Source of the DNA: Micromonospora luteifusca
GTDB lineage: Bacteria; Actinomycetota; Actinomycetes; Mycobacteriales; Micromonosporaceae
Assembly: GCF_016907275.1 (NCBI RefSeq)
Contig: NZ_JAFBBP010000001.1
Span: 1,054,001 to 1,118,000, forward strand
Direction of reading: 5' to 3'
DNA: 64,000 nucleotides
Under the pieces are notes generated by a model. That model was not told the origin of the DNA and searched no databases. It saw only the letters and a list, made by a program, of their open reading frames with translations. How positions within the stretch are numbered: position 1 is the stretch's first letter; every line of letters begins with the position of its first letter. The position numbers and the translations under genes were made by a program. Shown one piece after another: positions 45,922 to 57,159 of this stretch.

Positions 45922-47235
45922 TTGACCCTGCTGCCCGAGACCGCCCGCCAGATCGACACCCAGGTCGCCCAGGCGCAGCTCGACGGCCGCGCCCCGTCGC
46001 TGGTGCTGGGCGTGGTCCGCGACGGCGCACTGGCGCATCTCGCCGCCGCCGGCGAGCACCCACGCCCGGACGTCGACCTGCAGTACCGGCTGGGCTCGAT
46101 CAGCAAGACGATGACCGCCACCCTGATCATGCAGATGCGCGACGCCGGACGGCTGGCCCTGGACGACCCACTCGAACGACACCTACCGGGCACCGGGCTG
46201 GGCGCGGTCACCCTGCGCCAGATGCTCGGGCACGCCAGCGGCATCCAGCGTGAACCCGAGGGCGACTGGTGGGAGCGGACGGCGGGCGTCGACCTGACCA
46301 CCCTGCTCGCCGGCCTGACCGCCGACATGATCGCCTACCCGCCGCACCGCACCTACCACTACTCCAATCTGGCGTACGCGCTGCTCGGCGGGTTGCTCGA
46401 ACGACTCAGCGGGATGCCCTGGGCCGACCTGCTCAACGAACGGCTCCTCAGCCCGCTGGGAATGCGCCGCACCACGTACGCGGCCACCGAGCCGTACGCC
46501 CGCGGCTACGTCGTACACCCCTGGCACGACACGCTGCGCGAGGAACCCCGTACCGACACCGGTGCGATGGCTCCCGCCGGGCAGCTCTGGTCGACGATCG
46601 AGGACCTGGGTCGATGGGCCGCGTTCCTGGCCGACCCCGACCCGTCGGTGCTGGCCCCCGAGACGGTGACCGAGATGTGCTCACCCGTGGTGATCAGCGA
46701 CCTGGAGGCCTGGACCCACGGGCACGGTCTCGGGGTGGAACTCTTCCGGGAAGGAAACCGGGTGTACGCCGGGCACGGCGGATCAATGCCCGGCTACATC
46801 GCCTCGTTGGCCGTGCACCGGCCCACCCGCACCGCCGTGGTCGGCTTCGCCAACTCGTACGGCCTGCGCACCGGCCACCTCGGCGCGCTCGGCCGGCAAC
46901 TGCTCACCCTGGTGCTGGACCGCGAACCCGCACCGGTCACCCCATGGCGACCGGCCGCCACCGCCCCGCCCGCCGAACTGGCCGAGCTGACCGGCCGCTG
47001 GTGGTGGATGGGCACCGAGATCGAGGTGACCGCAGACCCCGCCGGAGATCTGCACGCCGGCCCGGTCGGCGCGCCGGACCTCCGCTTCGTCGCCGAAGGC
47101 CCGGACCGGTGGCGGGGGCGAAAGGGCGACCAGGACGGCGAGATCCTCACGGTACGACGCGACGAGCAGGGCAGGGCGGTCGCTCTGGACATCGCGACGT
47201 TCGTCCACACCCGCACCCCCGACCAGGAGCCCTGA
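45922..47235 (+). CDS. Beta-lactamase-fold serine hydrolase (class C/DD-peptidase-like)
   Basis: 437 aa. The active-site motifs are SISK (Ser59-Lys62), YSN (Tyr147-Asn149) and HGG in YAGHGGSMPGY. The C-terminal 110 residues form an added beta-rich lipocalin-like domain. No signal peptide is visible, so the enzyme is probably cytoplasmic and may be an esterase or peptidase rather than a true beta-lactamase. The TTG start has GAGGAGAT about 5 nt upstream; no ATG or GTG fits. Divergent from the NfeD gene. Confidence 0.85.
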   Translation: MTLLPETARQIDTQVAQAQLDGRAPSLVLGVVRDGALAHLAAAGEHPRPDVDLQYRLGSISKTMTATLIMQMRDAGRLALDDPLERHLPGTGLGAVTLRQMLGHASGIQREPEGDWWERTAGVDLTTLLAGLTADMIAYPPHRTYHYSNLAYALLGGLLERLSGMPWADLLNERLLSPLGMRRTTYAATEPYARGYVVHPWHDTLREEPRTDTGAMAPAGQLWSTIEDLGRWAAFLADPDPSVLAPETVTEMCSPVVISDLEAWTHGHGLGVELFREGNRVYAGHGGSMPGYIASLAVHRPTRTAVVGFANSYGLRTGHLGALGRQLLTLVLDREPAPVTPWRPAATAPPAELAELTGRWWWMGTEIEVTADPAGDLHAGPVGAPDLRFVAEGPDRWRGRKGDQDGEILTVRRDEQGRAVALDIATFVHTRTPDQEP

Positions 47236-47344
47236 GGCACGCGTCCCCCCGTCCGGTGCGGGACACCCGCGCTCCCGCCCGCCTCCGCACAACGCACGGG
47301 GAGGCGGGTGCGGCGGACGGGGCGGGCGCGGCGGGCTCGGCGGG

Positions 47345-48157
47345 TCAGGCGGGCTCGGTGACGAAGTCGATCAAGCGTTCCATGGCGTTGATCAAGGGTG
47401 TCTCCACGTCGGCGAAGCTGTTCACCCGGGACAGGATGTGCCGCCACATGTCGGCCGGCTCGGCAACCCCGAGGGCCGCGCAGACCCCCTCCTTCCACGG
47501 CTGCCCCGGCGGCACCACCGGCCACGCCGCGATGCCCAGCGCCGCCGGCTTGACCGCCTGCCAGACATCCACGTAGGGGTGTCCGGTCACCAGCACGTAG
47601 GGCGAGTTCACGCGAGCCACGATCCGGCTCTCCTTGCTGCCCGGCACGAGGTGGTCGACGAGCACGCCAAGGCGTCGGGTCGGACCGGGGCCGAAGTCGC
47701 GTACCTCGGCGTCGAGGGCATCGATGCCGTCCAACGGCTCCACGACCACGCCCTCGATGCGCAGGTCGTCACCCCAGATCCGCTCGACCAGCGCGGCGTC
47801 GTGGATGCCTTCCACCCAGATCCGGCTGGCCTTGGCCACCTGGGCACGGACGTTGTCCACGGCTACCGAACCAGAGGCGGTCCGCCGACGGGCCGCCGGC
47901 ACCGACGGGCGGGTCGGGCGGCGCAACGTCACCGGTCGACCGTCGAGCAGGAACGCCGCCGGGAGCAGCGGGAAGTTGCGCCGTCGGCCATGCCGATCCT
48001 CCAGAACCACGGCGCCGGCCTCGAAGCCCACCACCGCTCCGCAGAACCCGGAGTCGGCATCCTCCACGACGAGATCCGGTTCGGCGTCCACCTCGGGGGT
48101 GACCTTCCGCCGCCGCCAGTCCCCCGCCAACACGTCCTCGCCGTATCGCCCAGCCAT
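47345..48157 (-). CDS. DUF3097 family protein
   Basis: A 270-aa conserved actinobacterial protein. Recognisable parts are RYGEDVLAGDWRRRKVTPEV at the N-terminus and VTGHPYVDVWQAVKPAALGI. KASRIWVEGIHDAALVERIWG followed by VVVEPLDGID recalls a TOPRIM-like nuclease or primase segment (Glu, then acidic pair). Molecular function is not established, as far as I know. The ATG follows a minus-strand TAGCGT (48165-48170) by 7 nt, a leaderless pattern. Confidence 0.82.
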   Translation of the reverse strand: MAGRYGEDVLAGDWRRRKVTPEVDAEPDLVVEDADSGFCGAVVGFEAGAVVLEDRHGRRRNFPLLPAAFLLDGRPVTLRRPTRPSVPAARRRTASGSVAVDNVRAQVAKASRIWVEGIHDAALVERIWGDDLRIEGVVVEPLDGIDALDAEVRDFGPGPTRRLGVLVDHLVPGSKESRIVARVNSPYVLVTGHPYVDVWQAVKPAALGIAAWPVVPPGQPWKEGVCAALGVAEPADMWRHILSRVNSFADVETPLINAMERLIDFVTEPA

Positions 48158-48324
48158 GACGATCACGCTAACCCCCGCACCACGGCCCCCGCCCCCGACA
48201 CACCGCCGCACCCACGGGGCGACGCGGGCGGCCGGATTCAGGGCGAAGGGGGCAGTTCGGGGCAGGCCGGGCGACCGGAGCGGCAGTCGAGACAGGGCCG
48301 GTCGTGACCACGTACCCTTTCGGC

Positions 48325-49119
48325 ATGTCCACCCCCGCAACGGGCGCGGCCACACTCACGCCGCGCCGGTCGAGCCGGTTCGTTGCCTGGGTGCGCGCGT
48401 GGCGCGCCGGCTTGGTGCCGTACGACGAGGTCGCCGACGCCATCGCCGGCGACGAGGAGCATCTTGTTGCGGACGCCCCCGGCACCTGGACCGACGTCCC
48501 GCTGAGTGCCGCGCTGCCCACCCTGGCCAAGCTCTCCCCGGACGACATCCGCCTCGTGCTGCCGGCGCCGGGCGACCCCAGAGGGCTGCCCGGCCCGGGC
48601 GACTTCGCCGGTGCGGCGCTGGTCGCCGGCGAGGCGGTGGTCGCGGGTGGGCTCGGTTTGATTCCCCAGGTACGGCTGCACACCTCCGGCTCGGGAGACT
48701 GCTTCGAGACGGTGCTCTGGCGGGTCTACCCGCTGCCGGCCAACGCGCCCGCCGCCTCACTCTCGCTGCCCGGCGCGGCCGAGGCGGAGGCCGAGCTGGC
48801 CGCCGCGCTGGCCGAGACGACCGCCGCCCTGACCCGTCTCGACGTGGCCCAGTGGCGGCCCGAGCTGGCCGGTGCGCTTGCTGCGCTGCGCCGCCCGGAC
48901 GGCGCCACCGACCTGCCACCGGGCTTCGACCCGCGAGCCCGCCGGCTCTTCGCCCGTGCCGCGGTGCTCGACCGGGTGCTCGCGTTGGCCGGGCACGCCG
49001 CTCCCGGCGGCGCGATCAACAACTACGAGGCACAGCAACGGGACGCGGCCCTGCGCCCACTCACCACGGCCTGCCGCCAAGCGCTGGTGGCCGCCTGCAA
49101 CGCCCCGCTGCGCCCCTGA
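48325..49119 (+). CDS. Conserved hypothetical protein
   Basis: 264 aa, soluble, alanine-rich and mostly helical. FVAWVRAWRAGLVPYDEVADAI and LLPAPGDPRGL-like loops suggest a compact alpha/beta N-terminal domain; the C-terminal part (RLFARAAVLDRVLALAGHAA, NNYEAQQRD) is helical. I recall this as a conserved actinobacterial hypothetical, without known role. The ATG is 6 nt after TACCCT (48313-48318), fitting leaderless translation; an in-frame GTG lies seven codons upstream. Divergent from DUF3097. Confidence 0.7.
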   Translation: MSTPATGAATLTPRRSSRFVAWVRAWRAGLVPYDEVADAIAGDEEHLVADAPGTWTDVPLSAALPTLAKLSPDDIRLVLPAPGDPRGLPGPGDFAGAALVAGEAVVAGGLGLIPQVRLHTSGSGDCFETVLWRVYPLPANAPAASLSLPGAAEAEAELAAALAETTAALTRLDVAQWRPELAGALAALRRPDGATDLPPGFDPRARRLFARAAVLDRVLALAGHAAPGGAINNYEAQQRDAALRPLTTACRQALVAACNAPLRP

Positions 49120-49262
49120 CACACCCGCCACGCCACGCACACCGCAGCGCGCACACCGCGCCGCGCCACACCCCGCACACACCACGCCGTGCCGCAGCAC
49201 GCCACACCGCGCACACCGCGCCGCGTTGTGCCGTGCCGCGGCAGAGTCGGCTGTCCCCCGCA
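49120..49262. repeat. CA/CG-rich low-complexity tract
   Basis: Alternating CAC, CGC and CCACAC words fill the stretch just after the hypothetical gene. A 17-bp unit starting GCGCACACC recurs exactly at 49149-49165 and 49209-49225. It leads into palindrome A2 and contains no gene. Confidence 0.7.
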
Positions 49263-49336
49263 TGATCGTGCTCGATCCAGGATGTAGTGGCCTCCCAATC
49301 TGGGGTTACCACTACATCCTGGTTACAGCGTGATCA
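49263..49336. repeat. Intergenic palindrome, family A, copy 2
   Basis: Arms 49263-49290 and 49309-49336, perfect over the inner CCAGGATGTAGTGG and weaker outside. The left arm is close to the right arm of the 19945-20070 element in reverse (TGATCGTGCTCGATCCAxGATGTAGT). It sits between convergent genes and directly before the heptamer array. Confidence 0.85.
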
Positions 49337-49350
49337 GCGGCGCGACCAGC

Positions 49351-49399
49351 GGCCAGCGGCCAGCGGCCAGCGGCCAGCGGCCAGCGGCCAGCGGCCAGC
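49351..49399. repeat. Heptanucleotide tandem array, (GGCCAGC)x7
   Basis: Seven perfect copies of GGCCAGC, preceded by a partial copy, lie in the gap between palindrome A2 and the end of the HAD phosphatase gene. A 7-bp unit cannot keep a reading frame, and the array is non-coding. Copy number is likely to vary between strains. Confidence 0.95.
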
Positions 49400-49420
49400 A
49401 TGGACCCAGGGCCGGGCGCG

Positions 49421-50200
49421 TCAGACCTCGTCGAGCAGGTCCGCGACCGAGTTGATGATCCGGGACGGACGGTACGGGTACCGCTCCGCCTCGGTGCGGC
49501 TGCTGATCCCGGTGAGCACCAGGATGGTCTCCAGCCCGGCCTCCAGGCCGCACAGGATGTCGGTGTCCATCCGGTCACCGATCATCGCGGTGCTCTCCGA
49601 GTGCGCGTTGATCGTGTTGAGTGCCGAGCGCATCATCATCGGGTTGGGCTTGCCGACGAAGTACGGCTCCACTCCGGTCGCCTTGGAGATCATGGCGGCG
49701 ACCGAGCCGGCGGCGGGCAGGGCGCCCTCCACGGACGGGCCGGTGACGTCGGGGTTGGTGCAGATGAACCGGGCTCCGTCGTTGATCAGGCGGACCGCCT
49801 TGGTGATCGCCTCGAAGCTGTAGGTGCGGGTCTCGCCGAGCACCACGTAGTCCGGGGCGAAGTCGGTGAGCACGTAGCCGACCGCGTGCAGCGCCGTCGT
49901 CAGTCCGGCCTCACCGATCACGTACGCGGTGCCGCCCGGCCGCTGGTCGGCGAGGAACTGGCCGGTCGCCAGCGCGGACGACCAGATCGCCTCTTCCGGC
50001 ACGTCGAGCCCCATCCGGCTCAGCCGGGCGGTCAGGTCACGCGGGGTGTAGATCGAGTTGTTGGTCAGCACCAGGAACGGCTTGCCGGAGGCGCGCATCC
50101 GGTTGATGAACTCCGGTGCGCCGGGCACCGGCTGGCCCTCGTGCACCAGCACGCCGTCCATGTCGGTCAGCCAACTCTGCACGGGCTTACGGTCATGCAT
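49421..50200 (-). CDS. HAD-IIA sugar-phosphatase (NagD-like)
   Basis: A 259-aa HAD hydrolase. Motif I is WLTDMDGVLVHEG (nucleophile and acid Asp), motif II FLVLTNNS, and motif III/IV PYFVGKPNP with MIGDRMDTDI. The cap of HAD-IIA type lies between. Such enzymes dephosphorylate nucleotides, sugar phosphates or glycerol phosphate. ATG with GAGGAT about 5 nt upstream. It ends before the heptamer array. It follows the ferrochelatase gene by 15 nt in the same direction, so the two may be co-transcribed. Confidence 0.9.
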   Translation of the reverse strand: MHDRKPVQSWLTDMDGVLVHEGQPVPGAPEFINRMRASGKPFLVLTNNSIYTPRDLTARLSRMGLDVPEEAIWSSALATGQFLADQRPGGTAYVIGEAGLTTALHAVGYVLTDFAPDYVVLGETRTYSFEAITKAVRLINDGARFICTNPDVTGPSVEGALPAAGSVAAMISKATGVEPYFVGKPNPMMMRSALNTINAHSESTAMIGDRMDTDILCGLEAGLETILVLTGISSRTEAERYPYRPSRIINSVADLLDEV

Positions 50201-50215
50201 GATGATCCTCAGAGG

Positions 50216-51244
50216 TCAGGGGCGTCGGGTCGGCACGCAACAGACGGTGGGGCAGGTGTCCCACATGGGCAGCTCGCCGAGGCGGCGGCGCAGCTGCGCA
50301 CCGTCCGGGTCGGTTCGCTCGGTGACCAGCTCACGCACCATGGTCACGAAGCGCGGGTCGGTGCCCGGGGTGGCGGCCCGTACGAAGTCCAGGCCGAGCT
50401 GCTTGGCCGTCTCCAGCGCCTCGGTGTCCAGGTCCCACACGACCTCCAGATGGTCGGAGACGAACCCGATCGGGCTGACCACGACGCCGGTGGTGCCGCC
50501 CTGCGCGAGGCTGGCCAGGTGGTCGTTGATGTCCGGTTCCAGCCACGGCATCTGCGGCGGGCCGGAGCGGCTCTGCCAGACCAGGTCGTACGCCAGGTCG
50601 GGGGCGGCGGCCGCGGCGACGAGCCGGGCGGTCTCGCGCAGCTGCGCCTCGTACCGGCCGCCGTGCGGGCCGGCGTTGGCCGCCATGGAGGTGGGGATGG
50701 AGTGGGCGGTGAAGACCAGCCGGGTGGTGTCCCGTTTCGCCGCGTCGAGTTGGCTCAGGGCCGCCCGCACCGCGTCGATGTGCGGGTCGACGAAGCCGGG
50801 GTGGTCCCAGAACTGGCGCAGCTTCTCGATCACCGGGGCGTCCGGGCCGACTGCGGCCCGCGCGGCGGCGATGTCCTCCTGGTACTGCCGGCAGGACGAG
50901 TAGCCGCCGTACGCGCTGGTGACGAAGGCCAACGCCCGGGTGACCCCGTCGTCGCGCATCTGGGTCACGGTGTCGGCGAGCATCGGGTCCCAGTTGCGGT
51001 TGCCCCAGTAGACGGGCAGGTCGAGGCCGTGCGCGGCGAAGTCCGCGCGGACGGCGGCCAGCAGCTCGCGGTTCTGCTCGTTGATCGGGGACACCCCGCC
51101 GAAGTGCTGGTAGTGCTCAGCCACCTCGGCCAGCCGCTCCGGCGGCACGCCCCGACCCCGGGTCACGTTCTGCAGGAACGGCATCACGTCCTCGGGCCGT
51201 TCCGGCCCGCCGAAGGACACCAGCACCACCGCGTCGTACGACAT
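50216..51244 (-). CDS. hemH: Ferrochelatase (actinobacterial, probably coproporphyrin type)
   Basis: 342 aa. The metal-site His is in VFTAHSIP and the conserved Glu in GFVSDHLEVVWD. One Cys in SSCRQYQED and three near the C-terminus (DTCPTVCCVP) fit the 2Fe-2S cluster of actinobacterial ferrochelatases, although the spacing is not the mycobacterial one. Actinobacteria insert iron into coproporphyrin III, so this is probably CpfC. The ATG follows a minus-strand AAGAAT by 6 nt rather than a Shine-Dalgarno. The open frame continues far upstream as a shadow of the fabI gene. Confidence 0.9.
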   Translation of the reverse strand: MSYDAVVLVSFGGPERPEDVMPFLQNVTRGRGVPPERLAEVAEHYQHFGGVSPINEQNRELLAAVRADFAAHGLDLPVYWGNRNWDPMLADTVTQMRDDGVTRALAFVTSAYGGYSSCRQYQEDIAAARAAVGPDAPVIEKLRQFWDHPGFVDPHIDAVRAALSQLDAAKRDTTRLVFTAHSIPTSMAANAGPHGGRYEAQLRETARLVAAAAAPDLAYDLVWQSRSGPPQMPWLEPDINDHLASLAQGGTTGVVVSPIGFVSDHLEVVWDLDTEALETAKQLGLDFVRAATPGTDPRFVTMVRELVTERTDPDGAQLRRRLGELPMWDTCPTVCCVPTRRP

Positions 51245-51354
51245 GGGCTCATTCTTGCCGGTCGGCCGGGACCACCCGGCGACGCCCCCTGGTCCGGACG
51301 CGTAGATCACGCGGACCGCGGTCGGGAGCGTCGCCGGTCGAGCACCAGGGGACG

Positions 51355-52122
51355 TCAGGAGCCGATGGCGTGGTAGCCGCCGTCGACGTGGACGATCTCG
51401 CCGGTGGTGGCCGGGAACCAGTCGGAGAGCAGCGCCAGGCAGGCCCGCGCGGCGGGCTCCTGGTCGGTGAGGCTCCAGCCCAGCGGGGCACGCTCGGCCC
51501 AGGCGTCCTCGAACTGGTCGAAGCCGGGGATCGACTTCGCGGCGATGGTCCGCAGCGGCCCGGCGGCGACCAGGTTGCTGCGGATGCCCTGCTTGCCCAG
51601 GTGCAGCGCCAGGTAGCGGGACGCGGACTCCAGGCCGGCCTTGGCCACGCCCATCCAGTCGTAGACCGGCCATGCCTTCGTCGCGTCGAAGGTCAGGCCG
51701 ACCACCGCGCCGCCGGGCGACATCAGCGGCAGCGCCGCCATGGCCAGCGACTTGTACGAGAAGGTGGAGACGTGCAGGGCGGTCGCCACGTCCTCCCAGG
51801 GCGCGTCGAGGAAACCGCCGCCCAGGCAGCTCTGCGGGGCGAAGCCGATCGAGTGCACGACACCGTCGATTCCGTCGACGTGTTCGCGTACCCGGTCGGC
51901 GAGGCCGGCCAGGTGCTCGGTGTTGGTGACGTCCACCTCGATGACCGGCGCCGGCTCGGGCAGCCGCTTGGCGATCCGCTCGACCAGGGAGAGTCGGCCG
52001 TAGCCGGTGAGCACGACCTGCGCGCCATTCTCCTGAGCGAGCTTCGCCACCGAGAAGGCGATCGAGGCGTCGGTGATGACACCGGTGACGAGCAGTCGCT
52101 TACCGGCGAGCAGTCCGGACAT
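51355..52122 (-). CDS. fabI: Enoyl-ACP reductase (FabI/InhA type)
   Basis: 255 aa, short-chain dehydrogenase fold. The NADH loop is VTGVITDASIAFSVAKLAQE, and the catalytic Tyr-Lys are in YDWMGVAKAGL; HSIGFAPQ and AAGPLRTIAAKSI are InhA-like. It reduces the enoyl-ACP at the last step of fatty-acid elongation. ATG with GGAGGAAA about 6 nt upstream. fabG lies 27 nt upstream in the same direction, the usual mycobacterium-like order. Confidence 0.93.
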   Translation of the reverse strand: MSGLLAGKRLLVTGVITDASIAFSVAKLAQENGAQVVLTGYGRLSLVERIAKRLPEPAPVIEVDVTNTEHLAGLADRVREHVDGIDGVVHSIGFAPQSCLGGGFLDAPWEDVATALHVSTFSYKSLAMAALPLMSPGGAVVGLTFDATKAWPVYDWMGVAKAGLESASRYLALHLGKQGIRSNLVAAGPLRTIAAKSIPGFDQFEDAWAERAPLGWSLTDQEPAARACLALLSDWFPATTGEIVHVDGGYHAIGS

Positions 52123-52149
52123 CGCAGATTTCCTCCGTAGTCAAAAGGG

Positions 52150-54241
<2,092 letters not shown>

Positions 54242-54245
<4 letters not shown>

Positions 54246-54904
54246 TCCGGGTGCTGATCGCCGACGACCAGGCGATGGTCCGGCAGGGCTTCGGCGCGCT
54301 GCTCGCCGCCCAACCGGACCTGCTGGTGGTGGGGGACGCCGCCGACGGCGCGCAGGCCGTCGACGCCGCTCGCCACCTCGATCCGGACGTGGTGCTGATG
54401 GACGTGCGGATGCCGGTCATGGACGGGCTGGAGGCCACCCGCAAGCTGCTCGGAGACCGGTCGGCGCAGCGGCCCCGGGTGCTCATCCTCACCACCTTCG
54501 ACCTGGACGACTACGTGTACGAGGCGCTGCGCGCCGGGGCCAGCGGCTTCCTGCTCAAGGACGCCCCGGCGGCCGAGCTGGTGCAGGCGGTCCGGGTGGT
54601 GGCGGCCGGGGAGGCGCTGCTCGCCCCGGCGGTCACCCGCCGGCTGATCGCCGAGTTCGCGGCCCGCCCGGACCGCCGCCGGCCGCGCCCCACCGACCTG
54701 GCCGGGCTCACTCCGCGCGAGACCGAGGTGCTGCGGTTGATCGCCCGGGGCCGCAACAACGCCGAGATCGCGGGTGACCTGGTGGTCGCCGAGCAGACCG
54801 TCAAGACGCACGTCGGGCGGATCCTGGCCAAGCTGGGGCTGCGCGACCGGGCCCAGGCCGTGGTGCTGGCGTACGAGACGGGTCTGGTGGCCGCCGGCGA
54901 GTAA
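54242..54904 (+). CDS. NarL/LuxR-family response regulator
   Basis: 220 aa. Receiver domain with phospho-acceptor Asp54 in VVLMDVRMPVMDG, and Thr and Lys in TTFDLDDY and FLLKDAPAAE. The C-terminal LuxR helix-turn-helix is LTPRETEVLRLIARGRNNAE (about residues 155-205). ATG overlaps the kinase stop by 4 nt (ATGA), so they are a coupled two-component pair. Targets are not evident; the hydrolase and acyltransferase genes downstream are candidates. Confidence 0.93.
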
Positions 54905-55003
54905 CCCCGTGGAGCCAGCCGGCAAACGGCTCCCTGGGACGACGACCGAGCACCGCCCACTCGCGCACTGTGCCTCCGGACACCATTCCGGAGGGAGCAC
55001 AAG

Positions 55004-55909
55004 ATGCGACGACGAGGTGCCAGCCGTCTGGCGTTGGCCGCGCTGCTCGGCGTGAACCTGGTTCTGCCGACCCGACCCGAGCCGGTCGCGGCGGCCGGGT
55101 TCGTCGAGGCGTACCCGGTCACCGAGGCGGCGATGCGCGCGGCCGGCCCCCCGTACGCGGACTGGGCCGCCGACGGGCGTCGCTTCCTGATGTTCGACCC
55201 GCGTGGCGACGGCCGGGCGGTCGAGGTGCTCGGCGACCTGGCCGGAGCGGATCGGATAGCGGTACTGGTGCCGGGGGTGGGCAGCACCCTGGCCGACTTC
55301 GACCGCGGGTTGGGCGGGGTGGCCCGCCGGGCCCCGGCGGTGCAGGCCGGGCAGCTCTACCAGGAGTTGCGGGCGACCGACCCGACGGCGGGGGTCGCGG
55401 TGCTGGCCTGGCTCGGCTACGACCCGCCCGACGGGGCGTGGACGGCTGCCGGCGGCGTCAGCGCCCGGCGGGGCGCGGCCGGGCTTGCCGTGCTGCTGCG
55501 GGAACTCGCCGAGCGGCGTCCGACGGCGACGATCACGCTGGTCGGGCACAGCTACGGGTCGCTGGTGGTGTCCCTGGCGGCGGCGGACGCCCCGGCCCAG
55601 GTCACCGACGTGGTCAGCCTCGGCGGTGTGGGCGCCGGGGTGCAGCGTGCGGCGGATCTGCCCGGCGGGCGGCGGTTCTGGGCGGCCGAGGCACCGAGCG
55701 ACTGGATCCGCTGGGTGCCACCGGTGCGGCTGCCCGGCCTCGGCTTCGGCCGTCGCCCCGGCGACCCGGCGTTCGGCGCCCGCCCCCTGCCGGTGGGCGG
55801 GGTGGCCGGGCACGACAGCTATCTCACGACCGGCAGCGCCACGCTCGTGGCGTTGGCGGCGGTCGTGCTGGGCAGCGTCGACGCCGACCGGGTCGGAGAC
55901 GCCCGGTGA
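55004..55909 (+). CDS. Secreted alpha/beta hydrolase (DUF1023-like)
   Basis: 301 aa with an N-terminal signal peptide (LALAALLGVNLVLPTRPEPVA) and an alpha/beta hydrolase core: VLVPGVGSTLADF before the nucleophile Ser in VGHSYGSLV, and a late His in GVAGHDSYL. DUF1023 proteins are common secreted actinobacterial hydrolases of unknown substrate. ATG with GGAGGGA about 7 nt upstream. It starts 99 nt after the response-regulator gene and overlaps the acyltransferase gene by 4 nt. Confidence 0.82.
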   Translation: MRRRGASRLALAALLGVNLVLPTRPEPVAAAGFVEAYPVTEAAMRAAGPPYADWAADGRRFLMFDPRGDGRAVEVLGDLAGADRIAVLVPGVGSTLADFDRGLGGVARRAPAVQAGQLYQELRATDPTAGVAVLAWLGYDPPDGAWTAAGGVSARRGAAGLAVLLRELAERRPTATITLVGHSYGSLVVSLAAADAPAQVTDVVSLGGVGAGVQRAADLPGGRRFWAAEAPSDWIRWVPPVRLPGLGFGRRPGDPAFGARPLPVGGVAGHDSYLTTGSATLVALAAVVLGSVDADRVGDAR

Positions 55910-57150
55910 ACCGGGACCGTACCGTCGACGCGCTGCGGGCGTACGCCATTGCCGGGGTGGTGTTGGGGCACTGGCTGGTCACCGGGTTGGTGCTGACCGG
56001 CGACGGTGGGCTGCACCAGGCCAGCCCGCTGACCACGTTGCCCGGGCTGGCCCCGGTGACCTGGGTGTTGCAGACGCTCGGGTTGTTCTTCTTCACCGCC
56101 GGGTTCTCCTCGACCCGGTCGCTGGCCCGTCACCAGGGCGGTCCGGGCGGTTGGTTGGCCCGTCGGCTGCGCCGGTTGCTGCTGCCGACGGTGGCGCTGC
56201 TGGGGGTGGGCGCCGCGGTGCTGCTCGCCGCCACCGTCGCCGGGACGCCCGACGACACGCTGGCCGTCGCGCTGCGGCTCGCGGTCAGTCCCTTGTGGTT
56301 CCTGTTGCCGCTGGTGTTCCTGGTCGCGGTGACCGGTCCGCTGCGTTCCGCCGTACGCCGATGGGGGGTGGCGCGCTGCGTCGCACCGGCGGTGGCCGTG
56401 GTCGCCGCGGTCGACCTGGCCCTGCGACTCCTGCCGGCCGGGACCCACCTGCCACCGGTCACCGTCGTGGCGGCCTGGTCGGTGCCGTACCTGCTGGGTG
56501 TGGCGCACGCCGACGGGCAGTTGGTCGGGCGACGGGCGGCGGGCGCCCTCGCGGTCGGCGGGGCCGTCGTGCTGACGGCGCTGCTGGCGGTGGGCTACCC
56601 GGTGAGTGCCGTCGGAGTGCCCGGAGCCGGTGTGTCCAACCTGAACCCGCCCTCGCTGCTGGTCGTGGCGCTGGCGGTCACCCAGGTCGGGCTGGGGCTG
56701 CTCGCATCGCCGGTCCTGGAACGGCTGCTGGCCCGGCCGCTGCCGGGCCGGGCGGTGACCGAGGTGAATCGTCAGGCCGTCCGGATCTACCTGTGCCACC
56801 AGCCGGTACTGGTCGCGGTGACCGCGCTCACCGCCCGCAGCGGGCTCGCCCTACCGGGGCTGCACACCGTGCCGGACGGCCTGGGCTGGGTGCTGGCGCG
56901 CTGCTGCTGGCTGCCACTGCTCGCCGCGGTGCTGGTCACGGTCGTGCGGGTCGGCCAGCCGGCGGGTGGCCTGAGGGGGCGGCGCCAACCGGGCGGTGGA
57001 GGGGTCGCCGACCGGTCGGCCGAGTGCGTCTCGTCGGCCCCCGAGGTGTACGATCATCGACGTTCCGGCCCGCCCGACTTGCAGGAGGTGATCGCTGTGC
57101 GAGATAGCGATCCTCCCAGTCGTGGCCGGGCCGATGGTCAGCCCTGCTGA
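55906..57150 (+). CDS. Membrane acyltransferase (acyltransferase family 3)
   Basis: 414 aa with ten or so membrane helices. RDRTVDALRAYAIAGVVLGH is the family-3 N-terminus with its conserved Arg and His; RIYLCHQPVLVAVTALTA lies near the end. Such enzymes transfer acyl groups to cell-surface sugars or lipids. The GTG start overlaps the hydrolase stop by 4 nt, so the two may modify the same product. The last 60 residues are polar and unlike the family; a strong Shine-Dalgarno with an in-frame GTG lies inside that tail (57084-57099), so the true C-terminus could be questioned. Confidence 0.8.
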   Translation: MNRDRTVDALRAYAIAGVVLGHWLVTGLVLTGDGGLHQASPLTTLPGLAPVTWVLQTLGLFFFTAGFSSTRSLARHQGGPGGWLARRLRRLLLPTVALLGVGAAVLLAATVAGTPDDTLAVALRLAVSPLWFLLPLVFLVAVTGPLRSAVRRWGVARCVAPAVAVVAAVDLALRLLPAGTHLPPVTVVAAWSVPYLLGVAHADGQLVGRRAAGALAVGGAVVLTALLAVGYPVSAVGVPGAGVSNLNPPSLLVVALAVTQVGLGLLASPVLERLLARPLPGRAVTEVNRQAVRIYLCHQPVLVAVTALTARSGLALPGLHTVPDGLGWVLARCCWLPLLAAVLVTVVRVGQPAGGLRGRRQPGGGGVADRSAECVSSAPEVYDHRRSGPPDLQEVIAVRDSDPPSRGRADGQPC

Positions 57151-57159
57151 GCCACGACT
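57118..57159 (+). terminator. Hairpin at the end of the acyltransferase gene
   Basis: AGTCGTGGC (57118-57126) pairs perfectly with GCCACGACT (57151-57159), and GGGC with GCCC inside. It spans the stop codon at 57148-57150. No U-tract follows. A probable terminator, in a 192-nt gap before the next small reading frame. Confidence 0.45.

Noticed and set aside
49351..49399. Heptamer array as a CRISPR
   Set aside because: No spacers, units of 7 bp and no cas genes nearby; it is a simple tandem repeat.
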